Part shown: positions 1-8,494 of the stretch, piece by piece
Layout: each line of letters begins with the position of its first letter
Position numbering within the stretch: position 1 is the stretch's first letter
NCBI GenBank assembly: GCA_020438425.1
Contig: JAGQUQ010000007.1
Span: 1-39,236 of the forward strand
Direction of reading: 5' to 3'
Length of the DNA stretch: 39,236 nt
Source of the DNA: Solirubrobacterales bacterium
GTDB lineage: Bacteria > Actinomycetota > Thermoleophilia > Solirubrobacterales > 70-9
Notes under the pieces: model-generated
Told to the model about the DNA's origin: nothing
What the model saw: only the letters and a program-made list of their open reading frames with translations
Databases searched by the model: none
Translations under genes and position numbers: made by a program

Positions 1-764
1 ATCCGCGAAAGATGGGTGAGGCAGATCGAACCGGCCGAGAGGTAGTCGAGGACCATGTCCCGGTTCGAGGTCGAATCGAGCGAGTTGACCGTGACCGAGT
101 CGAAGCCAAGGTCGGCGGCAACCGCGCGCCGGTCGATCTCCCAGTTGACCCCGGCCAGGGCTCCCGCCCCGAGGGGCATCACGGCAGCGGCCTTGCGGGC
201 CGCAGCGAACCGGTCGAAGTCCCGCGAGAGCATCCAGAACCAGGAGAGCAGATGGTGCCCCAGATAGACAGGCTGGGCCCGCTGAAGGTGGGTGTATCCG
301 GGCATGGTCCAGTCGCGATGGGTTTCGGCCAGCTTCAGCAGTTCCCGCATCGCGCCGGCGATCCGTTCGCCGGCTCGATCGGACGCGTCCATCACCGCCA
401 TGCAGATGTCGGTGGCAACCTGGTCGTTGCGGGAGCGGCCGGTGTGAAGCTTTCCGGCGAGCTCGCCGATCAAGGCACCGAGCCGGCGCTCGACCGCCAT
501 GTGGATGTCCTCATCCCCGGCCTCGAACTCGAAGCCGCCCGCCTCGAGCTCGCCGGCGATCGCGGCCAGACCCTCGTCGATCACCTTGATCTCGTCATCG
601 GCGATCACACCGATCCGGTTGAGCGCCCGGGCATGGGCCCGCGACTGGGCGACGTCGTAGGGCGCCAGGTGCCGGTCGAAATCGATCGACCGGTTGAGTC
701 GCCAGAACCGGGGGTCCGGCGGCTCGCGAAAGCGCGAAGTCGACTTGTCGGTGTGTCTTGCCAC
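1..764 (-). CDS. argH: Argininosuccinate lyase, N-terminal part (cut by window edge)
   Basis: Cleaves argininosuccinate to arginine and fumarate, the last step of arginine synthesis in the cytosol. About 254 codons are visible from a GTG start at 762-764; the rest lies off the left edge. The translation contains the family signatures HTGRSRNDQV, which follows GKL, and TMPGYTHLQRAQP, then the SLDSTSNRD region of the helical core. The MPQKKN loop is beyond the window. The gene starts 11 bases after the DegT stop codon, with no clear Shine-Dalgarno, so it is probably translated by coupling at the end of the leu/cimA run. Arginine genes are unusual company for leucine genes, but the tight spacing supports co-transcription. 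The family call is secure; the GTG start is the best-placed one before the conserved N-terminus. Confidence 0.93.
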   Translation of the reverse strand, partial: MARHTDKSTSRFREPPDPRFWRLNRSIDFDRHLAPYDVAQSRAHARALNRIGVIADDEIKVIDEGLAAIAGELEAGGFEFEAGDEDIHMAVERRLGALIGELAGKLHTGRSRNDQVATDICMAVMDASDRAGERIAGAMRELLKLAETHRDWTMPGYTHLQRAQPVYLGHHLLSWFWMLSRDFDRFAAARKAAAVMPLGAGALAGVNWEIDRRAVAADLGFDSVTVNSLDSTSNRDMVLDYLSAGSICLTHLSR

Positions 765-775
765 GGCGCTGATTA

Positions 776-1918
776 TTACCCGGCACCAAGGGCGGCGGCG
801 AGTGCCGTACCAACCCGGTCGATGTCTCCCTCGTCCAGTCCGGCGTGAAACGGCAGCGCCATCGAGCGCGCAGCGACCGATTCGGCGACCGGAAACTGCC
901 CTTCGCGGTAGCCGAAGTCCGCGAGGTGCGGGAAGAGGTGAATCGAAGGCAGATAGGCCTTGGCCGGCACCCCCTGCTCCCCGAGCTGCCGGATCACTCC
1001 GTCACGATCGACTCCTTCCGGCAGCCTGACCGGGAAGACGAACCAGCTGCGACGGGCCGGGGCCTGATCGGGGGCCGGCAGTTCCAGCCCGGGGATCGCT
1101 GCCAGGCGGTCGAGGTAGAGCCGGGCAACTTCTTCCCGGCCGGCGAGAAGCTGGTCGAGCCGTGCCACCTGGGCTACCCCGATCGCCGCGGTCACGTCAG
1201 ACATCCGGTAGTTGAACCCGAGCCGGTCGTGGTCGAGCCAGTCCATGTCGATCGCCCGGCCCTGATTCCTTTCGCTGCGCATCACCTCGGCCATTCCCGA
1301 GTCGGCCGGGATCACCATGCCGCCCTCGCCGGTCGACATCTGCTTGTTCGCATAGAAGGCGAAGGTCGAAACATTGCCCCTGCTGCCGACCTTGCGGCCC
1401 TCGGAGTCGATCGCCCCCAGGGCCTGGCAGGAGTCCTCGAGGATCGCGAGTCCGTGGTCCGAAGCGATCCGCTCGAAGGCCGGCAGGTCGGCCGGCTGAC
1501 CGAAGATGTCGATCGGCAACAGGCCCACCGTCTTCTCCCCGACCGCGGCCTCGGCGGCGGCGGGATCGAGATTCAGCGAGACCGGATCGATGTCGGCGAA
1601 GACAGGCTTCACGCCCTCGTAGAGCAGGCAGTTGGCGCTGGCCACGAAGGTGAAAGGACTGAGCACCACTTCGTCACCGGGCCCCCAGCCCAGCGCCCTC
1701 ACCCCGAGATGGAGCCCGGCGGTTCCGCTCGAAACGGCGATCGCGTCTTCGACCCCGAGCCAGGCGGCAAAGTCACGCTCGAACTTCTCCAGTACCGGAC
1801 CGAGCGAGAGCCGGCCCGACCTCAAAACCTCGACGACCAGCCGCTCTTCTTCGGGCCCGATTTCCGGCCGGGCAAGATCGAGCGGCGGGTTCTCCTCAGT
1901 CACCGGAGGCTCCGGCAT
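776..1918 (-). CDS. DegT/DnrJ/EryC1-family PLP aminotransferase
   Basis: A fold-type I PLP enzyme of 380 residues, the normal length for the family. Visible features are the substrate/PLP region SSGTAGLH (about 64-70), the EDSCQALGA strand holding the PLP-pyridine aspartate (D162), and the Schiff-base lysine K192 in YANKQMSTGEGG. Most relatives transaminate keto sugars linked to nucleotides, and a few act in other pathways, so the substrate cannot be read from sequence. The ATG start lies 23 bases inside the 3' end of cimA, which means translational coupling, and argH follows after 11 bases. No other nucleotide-sugar aminotransferase partner gene is adjacent; the only sugar-nucleotide enzyme in view is sqdB, 33 kb away. 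A role tied to amino acid metabolism is therefore possible but unproven. Confidence 0.88.
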   Translation of the reverse strand: MPEPPVTEENPPLDLARPEIGPEEERLVVEVLRSGRLSLGPVLEKFERDFAAWLGVEDAIAVSSGTAGLHLGVRALGWGPGDEVVLSPFTFVASANCLLYEGVKPVFADIDPVSLNLDPAAAEAAVGEKTVGLLPIDIFGQPADLPAFERIASDHGLAILEDSCQALGAIDSEGRKVGSRGNVSTFAFYANKQMSTGEGGMVIPADSGMAEVMRSERNQGRAIDMDWLDHDRLGFNYRMSDVTAAIGVAQVARLDQLLAGREEVARLYLDRLAAIPGLELPAPDQAPARRSWFVFPVRLPEGVDRDGVIRQLGEQGVPAKAYLPSIHLFPHLADFGYREGQFPVAESVAARSMALPFHAGLDEGDIDRVGTALAAALGAG

Positions 1919-3479
1919 TCCCGTTCTGGAAGGCGTAGGCGAGCGAATCGACCAGCGCCTCCCAGGAGGCTTCGATGATGTTCTCCGAAACTCCGATCGA
2001 TCCCCAGGAGTCGCCGCCGTCCTCGCGTCGCGAATCGAGCAGAACCCTGGTGCCGGCCCCGGTGCCGTGGGCAGTGTCGAGGATCCGGACCCGGTAGCCG
2101 GTCAGCTCGATCTTGCTGAGTTCCGGGTAATGGAGGGTTATCGCCTGTCGCAGCGCCCGGTCGAGGGCATTGACCGGGCCGTTGCCTTCGGCCACTTCGA
2201 CGTAGCGCTCGTCCCCGACCTTGATCTTCACTATCGCTTCGGTCTCGACCGGCGCACCGGCCCGCTTCTCGGTCTGGACCTTGAAGGACTCGAAAGTGAA
2301 AAGCGGCTTGAACTCTCCCGCCTCCTGGCGGAGCAGCAAGTCGAACGAGGCCTCGGCCGCCTCGTAGTGGTAGCCGTCATGCTCCTTCTGCTTCAGGGTC
2401 TCGACCGCGTCGCGGGCCGCGGCGTCATCCAACTCGAGCCCGATCTCCTCGGCCCGGGCAAGCACGGTCGCCTTGCCCGACAGTTCCGATGCCAGGACCT
2501 TGCGGGCGTTGCCGACCGCCTCGGGATCCATGTGCTCGAAGGTGCGGGCGTCGGCGGCGATACCGGCGACATGCATGCCTCCCTTGTGAGCGAAGGCGTT
2601 CTTTCCCACGTAGGCCTGATCGGGATCGACGGCCACGTTCAGCAGGTCGGCCACGAAATGCGAGACCGAAGAGAGCTCTTTCATGTTCTCCGGCGGAACC
2701 ACCTCGTAACCCATCTTCAGCTGAAGCGAGGGCAGGATCGAGATCAGGTTCGAGTTGCCGCAGCGTTCCCCGTAACCGTTGACAGTTCCCTGAACCTGCC
2801 TCGCTCCGGCATCGACCGCGGCCAGGGCGTTGGCGACGCCACACTCGGCGTCGTTGTGACAGTGGATGCCAAGCTCCGATTCGGGCAGCGCCGAACGGAC
2901 CTCGCCAACCGCCGCGGCGATCTGATCCGGAAGGTGGGCGCCGTTGGTGTCGCAGAGCACGAGGACTTCGGCGCCGGCCTCGTGAGCGGCCTTCAGACAC
3001 TCCAGCGAGTAGTCCCGGTCATCGCCCCAGGCATCGAAGAAGTGCTCCGCGTCGTACATGATCCGCTTGCCTTCGCCGCGCAGGAAGGCAACCGACTCGC
3101 CGATCATCGCCAGGTTCTCCTCCCGGGTCACCTTGGTCACCTTCTCGAGGTGAAGCGACCAGGTCTTGCCGACCAGGGTCACGACCGGAGCGAAGGTGGA
3201 GGCGAGCAGCATGAGGGCCTCGTCCTGATCGGCCTCCACCCCGCGACGGCGGGTCATGCCGAAGGCGCAGATCGCCGCCTGCTCGAGCTTCTCTTCGGCC
3301 AGGAGTTCGAACAGTTCCGCTTCCTTGGGGTTCGAAGCGGGAAATCCCGCCTCGATGAACTGGACGCCGAGGGCGTCGAGGGCGTGAACCACCCGCACCT
3401 TCTCCGCCGCGGAAAGGGACATGCCCTGCCCCTGCATGCCGTCGCGGAGGGTCGTGTCGTAGAGCTTCACCGATGTCAT
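1896..3479 (-). CDS. cimA: (R)-citramalate synthase
   Basis: Condenses pyruvate with acetyl-CoA to citramalate, giving 2-ketobutyrate for isoleucine without threonine. The 527-residue protein has the DTTLRDGMQ motif (8-16) and the HCHND metal site (206-210) of the DRE-TIM family. A C-terminal LeuA-type dimerisation/regulatory domain runs from about residue 390 to the end. It resembles the long CimA subfamily (Clostridium/actinobacterial type) rather than LeuA, which is encoded separately at 9796-11382. The ATG has a GAAAGG Shine-Dalgarno about 9 bases upstream. The gene lies after ilvE with a 150-base gap that holds hairpins and a possible isoleucine leader ORF, and its 3' end overlaps the DegT gene. 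Homocitrate synthase is a less likely alternative given the leuBCD neighbours. Confidence 0.88.
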   Translation of the reverse strand: MTSVKLYDTTLRDGMQGQGMSLSAAEKVRVVHALDALGVQFIEAGFPASNPKEAELFELLAEEKLEQAAICAFGMTRRRGVEADQDEALMLLASTFAPVVTLVGKTWSLHLEKVTKVTREENLAMIGESVAFLRGEGKRIMYDAEHFFDAWGDDRDYSLECLKAAHEAGAEVLVLCDTNGAHLPDQIAAAVGEVRSALPESELGIHCHNDAECGVANALAAVDAGARQVQGTVNGYGERCGNSNLISILPSLQLKMGYEVVPPENMKELSSVSHFVADLLNVAVDPDQAYVGKNAFAHKGGMHVAGIAADARTFEHMDPEAVGNARKVLASELSGKATVLARAEEIGLELDDAAARDAVETLKQKEHDGYHYEAAEASFDLLLRQEAGEFKPLFTFESFKVQTEKRAGAPVETEAIVKIKVGDERYVEVAEGNGPVNALDRALRQAITLHYPELSKIELTGYRVRILDTAHGTGAGTRVLLDSRREDGGDSWGSIGVSENIIEASWEALVDSLAYAFQNGNAGASGD

Positions 3480-3507
3480 TCGTTACTGCCTTTCAGGAAA
3501 ATCAGGG

Positions 3508-3528
3508 GCCGGCAGCGGGACTGCCGGC
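3508..3528 (-). terminator. Hairpin in the cimA leader, possible attenuator
   Basis: Perfect inverted repeat with 8-bp arms (gccggcag / ctgccggc) and a 5-base loop, 28 bases before the cimA start. Read on the minus strand it is followed by CCCCTGATTTTCC, which has only four consecutive T. It could act as a weak terminator or as a structure hiding the ribosome-binding region. The hairpin itself is plain in the sequence; the function is inferred. Confidence 0.5.
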
Positions 3529-3567
3529 AGGACCAAACACGGCACCTGGCCGCGCTGCCGCGGGATT

Positions 3568-3624
3568 TCAGCCCGCAGCCCCGGTAATTCGGGAGATCCT
3601 AATTTCACTTGCAGCGTGAAGCAT
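3568..3624 (-). CDS. Possible 18-residue isoleucine-containing leader peptide before cimA
   Basis: A short ORF, MLHAASEIRISRITGAAG, starts 5 bases after the ilvE stop codon and ends in the loop of a GC-rich hairpin. That hairpin has arms at 3554-3564 and 3572-3579 with a small bulge. Three isoleucine codons fall within six codons (I-R-I-S-R-I). A second hairpin (3508-3528) follows before cimA. This is the order expected for ribosome-mediated attenuation of an isoleucine gene. Against it, the Shine-Dalgarno-like GAGGA lies very close to the ATG and three isoleucines are few. Treat it as a candidate only. Confidence 0.3.
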   Translation of the reverse strand: MLHAASEIRISRITGAAG

Positions 3625-3629
3625 CTTCC

Positions 3630-4580
3630 TCAGACTGTACTCGGTTCCGATTTGGCTGCCGGCTCACCGACCAGATCGAGCCACTCCGAGTACTGCGGCG
3701 CACGACCGTAGATCGCGTCCTCGTAGGAGCGCTGGACCAGGCGGGAAACCTCGCCGGGCTCGCCAGTGCCGACCGGGTGATCATCGACCTCGCGGACCGG
3801 GACGATCTCGGCCGCGGTTCCGCACATAACGATCTCGTCGGCCAGGTAGAGCTCCGAGCGGGCGATGTCCCTCTCGACCACCGGGTAGCCGTTGTCCTCG
3901 AGGATCTGGATCACCGACTTGCGGGTGATCCCGTCGAGGATCGAAGCCACCTGCGGCGGGGTGAAGACCTTGCCATCCTTGACCATGAAGATGTTCTCGC
4001 CCGAGCCCTCGCAGACGTATCCACGCTCGTCGAGCAGGATCGCCTCCTCGTAGCCGGCCTTGGCCGACTCGGTCTTGGCGAGGATCGAGTTCAGGTACTG
4101 ACCGGATGCCTTGGCATGCGGGATCAGGCTGGCCGACGAAACCCGGCGCCAGGAAGAGACCTTGGCCCGGATTCCGTGGTTCTTGCCGTCCTCGCCGAGG
4201 TAGGCACCCCAGGGCCAGACCGCGATGATCACCTCGACCGGAGCCGACTTCGCGTAGAGACCCATCTCGCCATAGCCCCGGAAGGCCAGCGGACGGATGT
4301 AGCAGTCGCGCAGCCCGTTCTTGCGGATCAGCTCGCGGGTCGCCTCGCCGATCTCCTCCTTCGAGAAGGGGATGTCGAGGAAGTACATGCGGGCCGAATC
4401 CTCGAAGCGCTGAAGGTGCTCGGCGTGACGAAAGATCGCCGGGCCCTGCTCGCCGTCGTAGCAACGGATGCCCTCGAAGACGCCGGTGCCGTAGTGGAGA
4501 CCGTGGCTCAGTACGTGCACCTGCGCCTCGTCCCAGGGGACGAACTTGCCGCTGTGCCAGATGTACTCAGCCTTTTCCAC
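3630..4580 (-). CDS. ilvE: Branched-chain amino acid aminotransferase (class IV)
   Basis: Catalyses the final, reversible transamination of the keto acids of leucine, isoleucine and valine using glutamate. The 316-residue length fits the short IlvE family. Visible motifs are HGLHYGTGVFEGIR (26-39), the PLP lysine K157 in PHAKASGQYLNS, and EGSGENIF. D-amino acid transaminase and aminodeoxychorismate lyase share this fold, but the LHYGTGVFEGIR motif and the leu/cimA context favour IlvE. The start is GTG with a strong AGGAGA ribosome-binding site 5 bases upstream. Two small hairpins lie in the 68-base gap after leuB. Confidence 0.95.
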   Translation of the reverse strand: MEKAEYIWHSGKFVPWDEAQVHVLSHGLHYGTGVFEGIRCYDGEQGPAIFRHAEHLQRFEDSARMYFLDIPFSKEEIGEATRELIRKNGLRDCYIRPLAFRGYGEMGLYAKSAPVEVIIAVWPWGAYLGEDGKNHGIRAKVSSWRRVSSASLIPHAKASGQYLNSILAKTESAKAGYEEAILLDERGYVCEGSGENIFMVKDGKVFTPPQVASILDGITRKSVIQILEDNGYPVVERDIARSELYLADEIVMCGTAAEIVPVREVDDHPVGTGEPGEVSRLVQRSYEDAIYGRAPQYSEWLDLVGEPAAKSEPSTV

Positions 4581-4593
4581 CTAATTCTCCTTC

Positions 4594-4639
4594 GGATCGA
4601 TGATCCAGTTGATGGTACGCCAGATCGTTCCGGCGTACC
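4594..4639 (-). repeat. Two small hairpins between leuB and ilvE
   Basis: Two inverted repeats fill most of this gap. One has arms at 4614-4621 and 4632-4639 (ggtacgcc / ggcgtacc, 10-base loop). The other has arms at 4594-4598 and 4602-4606 (ggatc / gatcc, 3-base loop) directly upstream of the ilvE ribosome-binding site. There is no T-run, so these are not standard terminators. mRNA processing or stability elements within the operon are possible. Confidence 0.5.
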
Positions 4640-4648
4640 CGAGTCAGT

Positions 4649-5737
4649 CTAGCCCTGACCCAGTTCGGCCAGGACCGCTTCCGTCACTTCTTCCGTTCCC
4701 ACGCGGGTTTCGCCTTCTCCGCCTTCGTAGATGTCCGGCGTGCGAAGCCCCCTGGCCAGCACCGCGTCGACCGCGTTGTCGATCCGGTCGGCGGCTTCGC
4801 CGTCACCGAGGCCGTAGCGCAGCATCATCGAGGCCGAAAGCATTGTGGCGAGCGGATTGGCGACTCCCTGACCGGCGATGTCGGGGGCGGAACCATGGAC
4901 CGGTTCGAAAAGACCGGGTTCTCCTTCGGCCCCGATCGAGGCCGAGGGCAGCATGCCGAGCGAACCGGTCAGCATCGCCGCTTCGTCGCTGAGGATGTCG
5001 CCGAACAGGTTCTCGGTCACGAGAACATCGATCTCGGCCGGCGCGGAGACCAGCTTCATCGCGGCGAAGTCAACCAGCAGGTGGTCGAGCTGAACGTCCG
5101 GATAGTCCTCAGCCACCTTCTTGACCGTCTCCCGCCAGAGCCGCGAGCTCTCGAGCACGTTCGCCTTGTCGACCGAGAGCACGCGGGGGCTGTCGGAACG
5201 CTGGCGGGCGGCTTCGAAGGCGGCCCGGGTGATCCGTTCGATCTCGGCGACCGAGTAGGCGCACTCGTCGTAGGCCACGGTCCCCTCATCGCGACGACCC
5301 GAATCACCGAAGTAGATCCCTCCGGTGAGTTCGCGGACGACCAGCAGGTCGGTGCCGTCGATCAGTTCCCTCTTGAGCGGGCTGGCGTCGATCAGGGCCG
5401 GCGAAGGCTTGACCGGACGCAGGTTCGCGTAAAGACCGAGCGCCTTGCGAATACCGAGCAGACCCTGCTCCGGCCGGGGAGCGGTCGGATCCTTGGCCAC
5501 AGCTTCATCCCACTTCGGTCCACCCACGGCTCCAAGCAGCACGGCGTCGGAAGCCTTGCAGGCTTCGATCACCTCGTCGGTCAGGGCCACTCCGTGCTCG
5601 TCAATGGAAGCGCCGCCGATCAGGTGTTCGGTGTACTCGAAATCACCGACCGCATCGAGAACCTGCCGGGTCGCGCCGACGATCTCGGGGCCGATCCCGT
5701 CTCCGGCGAGGACGACAATTTTCCGGGTTTCACTCAT
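4649..5737 (-). CDS. leuB: 3-isopropylmalate dehydrogenase
   Basis: NAD-dependent oxidative decarboxylation of 3-isopropylmalate to 2-ketoisocaproate, the third dedicated step of leucine synthesis. The protein has 362 residues. It shows the GDGIGPEI N-terminus, the substrate-binding [10 protein letters not shown] segment, the [15 protein letters not shown] block with the catalytic lysine, and the [21 protein letters not shown] cofactor motif. These match LeuB rather than isocitrate or tartrate dehydrogenases. Its ATG lies 8 bases inside the 3' end of the methyltransferase gene, so the two are translationally coupled. ilvE follows after 68 bases. Confidence 0.96.
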   Translation of the reverse strand: MSETRKIVVLAGDGIGPEIVGATRQVLDAVGDFEYTEHLIGGASIDEHGVALTDEVIEACKASDAVLLGAVGGPKWDEAVAKDPTAPRPEQGLLGIRKALGLYANLRPVKPSPALIDASPLKRELIDGTDLLVVRELTGGIYFGDSGRRDEGTVAYDECAYSVAEIERITRAAFEAARQRSDSPRVLSVDKANVLESSRLWRETVKKVAEDYPDVQLDHLLVDFAAMKLVSAPAEIDVLVTENLFGDILSDEAAMLTGSLGMLPSASIGAEGEPGLFEPVHGSAPDIAGQGVANPLATMLSASMMLRYGLGDGEAADRIDNAVDAVLARGLRTPDIYEGGEGETRVGTEEVTEAVLAELGQG

Positions 5738-6518
5738 TCTCGTACTTCCTTTTCGCGGTCATGTTCAGGCGAACATAGTTGAAGGTGGTCGGCTCGCCCA
5801 GCTCGGCCATCAGCCGGTCGGCGTAGGCGGTGAACTGTTCGTCGTCCAGGACTTCCCGGGCCGGAGCCAGGAACGAAGCCTCGAAGAAGCCTCGTGGATC
5901 TTCCGGGTGGGCAACCCGTTCCTCGAGCCAGCACTCGACATCCTCGTATCCGGCCGCAACCAGCCGGATCTCGGTCTCTTCCGGCCCGGCGAAGTTCCAG
6001 GGCTCTTCGAACTCCCCGAAGACCCCGGCGAAGGGTTGCTCGGCGTTGACCACGGCCAGGGCGGCCGTGACCTCCGCGACGTTGCCCCTGCCGCCGCACT
6101 GGGCAACCAGCTGGCCGCCTGGCCTGGTCGCCGCGGCCAGCGAACCGAACAGCTTTTCGTGATCGCCGATCCAGTGGAAGGTCGCATTCGAGAAGATCGC
6201 GTCGACCTGCTCTTCGAGTTCGAGCCCGGTCAGATCCTGGCATTGGAAGCTGGTCCTCGGGTCATCGCCGAGTCTTGAAGTTGCCTCCTCGACCATGCTT
6301 GGTGACCCGTCGATGCCGATCACCCGGCCATTCGGCAGCTTTGCCAGGAGGTCCTCGGTCACGTTTCCGGATCCGCAGCCCGCATCAACCACGGTTTCGT
6401 CCCCGTTCAGGACCAGACGGCCGAGCACCGCCTCCGACCACTCCCTTTGCGGGGTTGCCGTTCGGGAATACTTGTCTGCTTCCCAGTCCGCCGGACGGGA
6501 TTCCGGTTCACTGCTCAT
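5730..6518 (-). CDS. SAM-dependent methyltransferase resembling trans-aconitate 2-methyltransferase
   Basis: A 262-residue class I methyltransferase. The SAM motif [10 protein letters not shown] is at 43-52, an acidic GIDGSPSM follows strand 2, and [17 protein letters not shown] (108-124) closely mirrors the corresponding block of E. coli Tam. Tam esterifies trans-aconitate, and the yeast relative Tmt1 methylates both trans-aconitate and 3-isopropylmalate. Here the gene is wedged between leuD and leuB, overlapping leuB by 8 bases and starting 12 bases after leuD with an AGGAG site that begins in the leuD stop region. The position makes isopropylmalate, isopropylmaleate or aconitate plausible substrates. 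The family is clear; the substrate is inferred. Confidence 0.82.
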   Translation of the reverse strand: MSSEPESRPADWEADKYSRTATPQREWSEAVLGRLVLNGDETVVDAGCGSGNVTEDLLAKLPNGRVIGIDGSPSMVEEATSRLGDDPRTSFQCQDLTGLELEEQVDAIFSNATFHWIGDHEKLFGSLAAATRPGGQLVAQCGGRGNVAEVTAALAVVNAEQPFAGVFGEFEEPWNFAGPEETEIRLVAAGYEDVECWLEERVAHPEDPRGFFEASFLAPAREVLDDEQFTAYADRLMAELGEPTTFNYVRLNMTAKRKYENE

Positions 6519-6530
6519 TTTCTCTCCTGA

Positions 6531-7094
6531 TTACAGGCTGGTCGTAACCGGCCCGTAGGTTCCGCCGGGCCCGGCCTCGAAGGCCTCGATCGCATCCTCG
6601 GACTGCAGGGTGAGGGCGATGTCGTCGAGCCCGCCGAGCAGCCGGCGCTTGATCTCTGCGTCGATCTCGAAGGAGGCCTCTCCCCCGTCCCAGCTCACGG
6701 TCTGGTTCTCGAGGTCGACTCTGGCCTGGCCGGCCGTCGCGATCTCCCGGCAGGTCTCCTCCGGCAGCACCACGGGCAGGAACCCGTTCTTGGTGCTGTT
6801 GGAATAGAAGATGTCCGAGAAGGACGGCGCGATCACGGTCTGGAAGCCGAACTGATGGAGAGCCCAGACGGCATGCTCGCGCGAAGATCCGGAGCCGAAG
6901 TTCCGGCCCGAGACCAGGATCGGATGCGGCTCGAGTTCGACCTCGCCGTCACGGATCCAGTCGTAGAACAGGAACTCGCCGTAGCCGGTCCGCTCGACCC
7001 GCTTGAGGAACTGCTTGGGGATGATCTGGTCGGTATCGACGTCGCTGCGGTCCAGGACCGAGACTTCGCCTTCGATTACGTTGATCGCTTCCAT
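6531..7094 (-). CDS. leuD: 3-isopropylmalate dehydratase small subunit
   Basis: The swivel-domain subunit of isopropylmalate isomerase; it pairs with LeuC to convert 2- to 3-isopropylmalate. The 187-residue protein begins MEAINVIEGEVSVL and contains DTDQIIPKQFLKR, the GRNFGSGSSREHAVWAL active-site loop and FYSNSTKNGFLPV. All are typical of LeuD at normal length. The ATG at 7092-7094 is preferred over an upstream in-frame extension because it lies 2 bases after the leuC stop and matches the family N-terminus. It sits between leuC and the methyltransferase gene in the same unit. Confidence 0.95.
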   Translation of the reverse strand: MEAINVIEGEVSVLDRSDVDTDQIIPKQFLKRVERTGYGEFLFYDWIRDGEVELEPHPILVSGRNFGSGSSREHAVWALHQFGFQTVIAPSFSDIFYSNSTKNGFLPVVLPEETCREIATAGQARVDLENQTVSWDGGEASFEIDAEIKRRLLGGLDDIALTLQSEDAIEAFEAGPGGTYGPVTTSL

Positions 7095-7096
7095 TT

Positions 7097-8482
7097 CTAG
7101 CTCCAGTTCCTGATGTCGACGAAGTGGCCTTCGATGGCGGCAGCAGTCGCCATGGTCGGGCTGACGAGGTGGGTCCGGCCGCCCTTGCCCTGGCGGCCTT
7201 CGAAATTGCGGTTCGAGGTCGAAGCGCAGCGCTCCCCCTCGAAGAGGGTGTCCGGGTTCATGCCGAGGCACATCGAGCAGCCGGCACCGCGCCACTCGAA
7301 ACCTGCCTCTTCGAAGATCTTGTCGAGACCTTCTTCTTCGGCCTGGGTCTTGACCAGGGCCGAGCCCGGAACGACCATCGCCCGAACGCTGTCGGCCACC
7401 TTCCGGCCCTTGATCGCGCCGGCGGCTTCACGCAGATCCGAGATCCGCGAGTTGGTGCAGGAGCCGATGAAGACCCGCTCGGGGCGGATCTCCTCCATCG
7501 GGGTGCCGGCCTCGAGGCCCATGTACTGCAGGGCCCGCTCGGCGGCCTCCTTGTCGGCCGGGGAGTCCATCTTCTCCGGATCCGGCACGGTTGCCGTGAC
7601 CTGGGTGACCATGCCCGGGGTCGTGCCCCAGGTGACCATCGGCGAGATCGCCGAGGCGTCGATCTCGACCTCGGTGTCGAAGCTCGCGCCCTCGTCGGTC
7701 GGCAGCTGCTTCCAGCGCTCAACTGCGGCCTCGAAATCCTCCGGCACGCCGGCCTTGCCGCGCATGTACTCGAAAGTGATCTCGTCGGGGGCGATCATGC
7801 CGGCCTTGCCGCCGCCTTCGATGGTCATGTTGCAGACGGTCATCCGCTGCTCCATGGTCAGTGCTTCGATCGCCTCGCCGGCGTACTCGACCACGTATCC
7901 GGTCATGCCGGAGGTGCCGAGCTTGCCGATCGTGGCCAGGATCAGGTCCTTGGAGGTGACGCCCTCGCCGAGCCTGCCGGTGTAGTTGATCCGCATGGTC
8001 TTCGGGTGGGGCTGATTCAGGGTCTGGGTCGCCATCACGTGCTCGACCTCGGAGGTGCCGATGCCGAAGGCCAGGGCCCCGAAGGCGCCGTGGGTCGAAG
8101 TGTGCGAGTCACCGCAGACGATGGTCATGCCGGGCTGGGTCAGCCCCAGTTCCGGGCCGATCACGTGAACGATTCCCTGGGTCTCGGAACCGAGGCTGTA
8201 GACCGGCACGCCGAAGTCGGCGGCGTTCTTCTCCAGGGTCTCGACCTGCTTGCGCGAGAGCGCGTCCTTGATCAGGGCGGCGGTCGGGGTGCCGTCGGTC
8301 GGCACGTTGTGGTCGGCGGTGGCGACCGTCTTGTCCGGGCGGCGCAGCTTGCGTCCGCTCATCCTCAGGCCCTCGAAGGCCTGCGGCGAGGTCACCTCAT
8401 GCACGAGGTGGAGATCGATGTAGAGCAGGTTCTCCTTGACCTCGTGGGCTTCCCAGATCTTGTCGAACATCGTCTTTGGCAT
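7097..8482 (-). CDS. leuC: 3-isopropylmalate dehydratase large subunit
   Basis: The catalytic 4Fe-4S subunit of isopropylmalate isomerase, 461 residues. The cluster cysteines are visible as C342 (GSCTNSR) and C402/C405 (GCSMCLG). [13 protein letters not shown] (123-135) and [11 protein letters not shown] (55-64) are standard LeuC blocks. The length and the loop preceding C402 match bacterial LeuC rather than aconitase. A strong AAGGAG ribosome-binding site overlaps the stop codon of the upstream regulator, 12 bases away, so the regulator and leuC are co-transcribed and probably coupled. Confidence 0.96.
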   Translation of the reverse strand: MPKTMFDKIWEAHEVKENLLYIDLHLVHEVTSPQAFEGLRMSGRKLRRPDKTVATADHNVPTDGTPTAALIKDALSRKQVETLEKNAADFGVPVYSLGSETQGIVHVIGPELGLTQPGMTIVCGDSHTSTHGAFGALAFGIGTSEVEHVMATQTLNQPHPKTMRINYTGRLGEGVTSKDLILATIGKLGTSGMTGYVVEYAGEAIEALTMEQRMTVCNMTIEGGGKAGMIAPDEITFEYMRGKAGVPEDFEAAVERWKQLPTDEGASFDTEVEIDASAISPMVTWGTTPGMVTQVTATVPDPEKMDSPADKEAAERALQYMGLEAGTPMEEIRPERVFIGSCTNSRISDLREAAGAIKGRKVADSVRAMVVPGSALVKTQAEEEGLDKIFEEAGFEWRGAGCSMCLGMNPDTLFEGERCASTSNRNFEGRQGKGGRTHLVSPTMATAAAIEGHFVDIRNWS

Positions 8483-8494
8483 CTGATCTCCTTC

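Noticed and set aside
1632-3587. Long open frame on the plus strand across degT and cimA
   Set aside because: It is antisense to two clear genes and arises from GC-rich codon usage; its product is not a recognisable protein. The same holds for 7124-9193, 12519-14264 and 24517-25950.
3480-3629. T-box riboswitch before cimA
   Set aside because: No TGGnACCGCG-type bulge sequence or specifier architecture could be recognised; a leader-peptide model fits slightly better.
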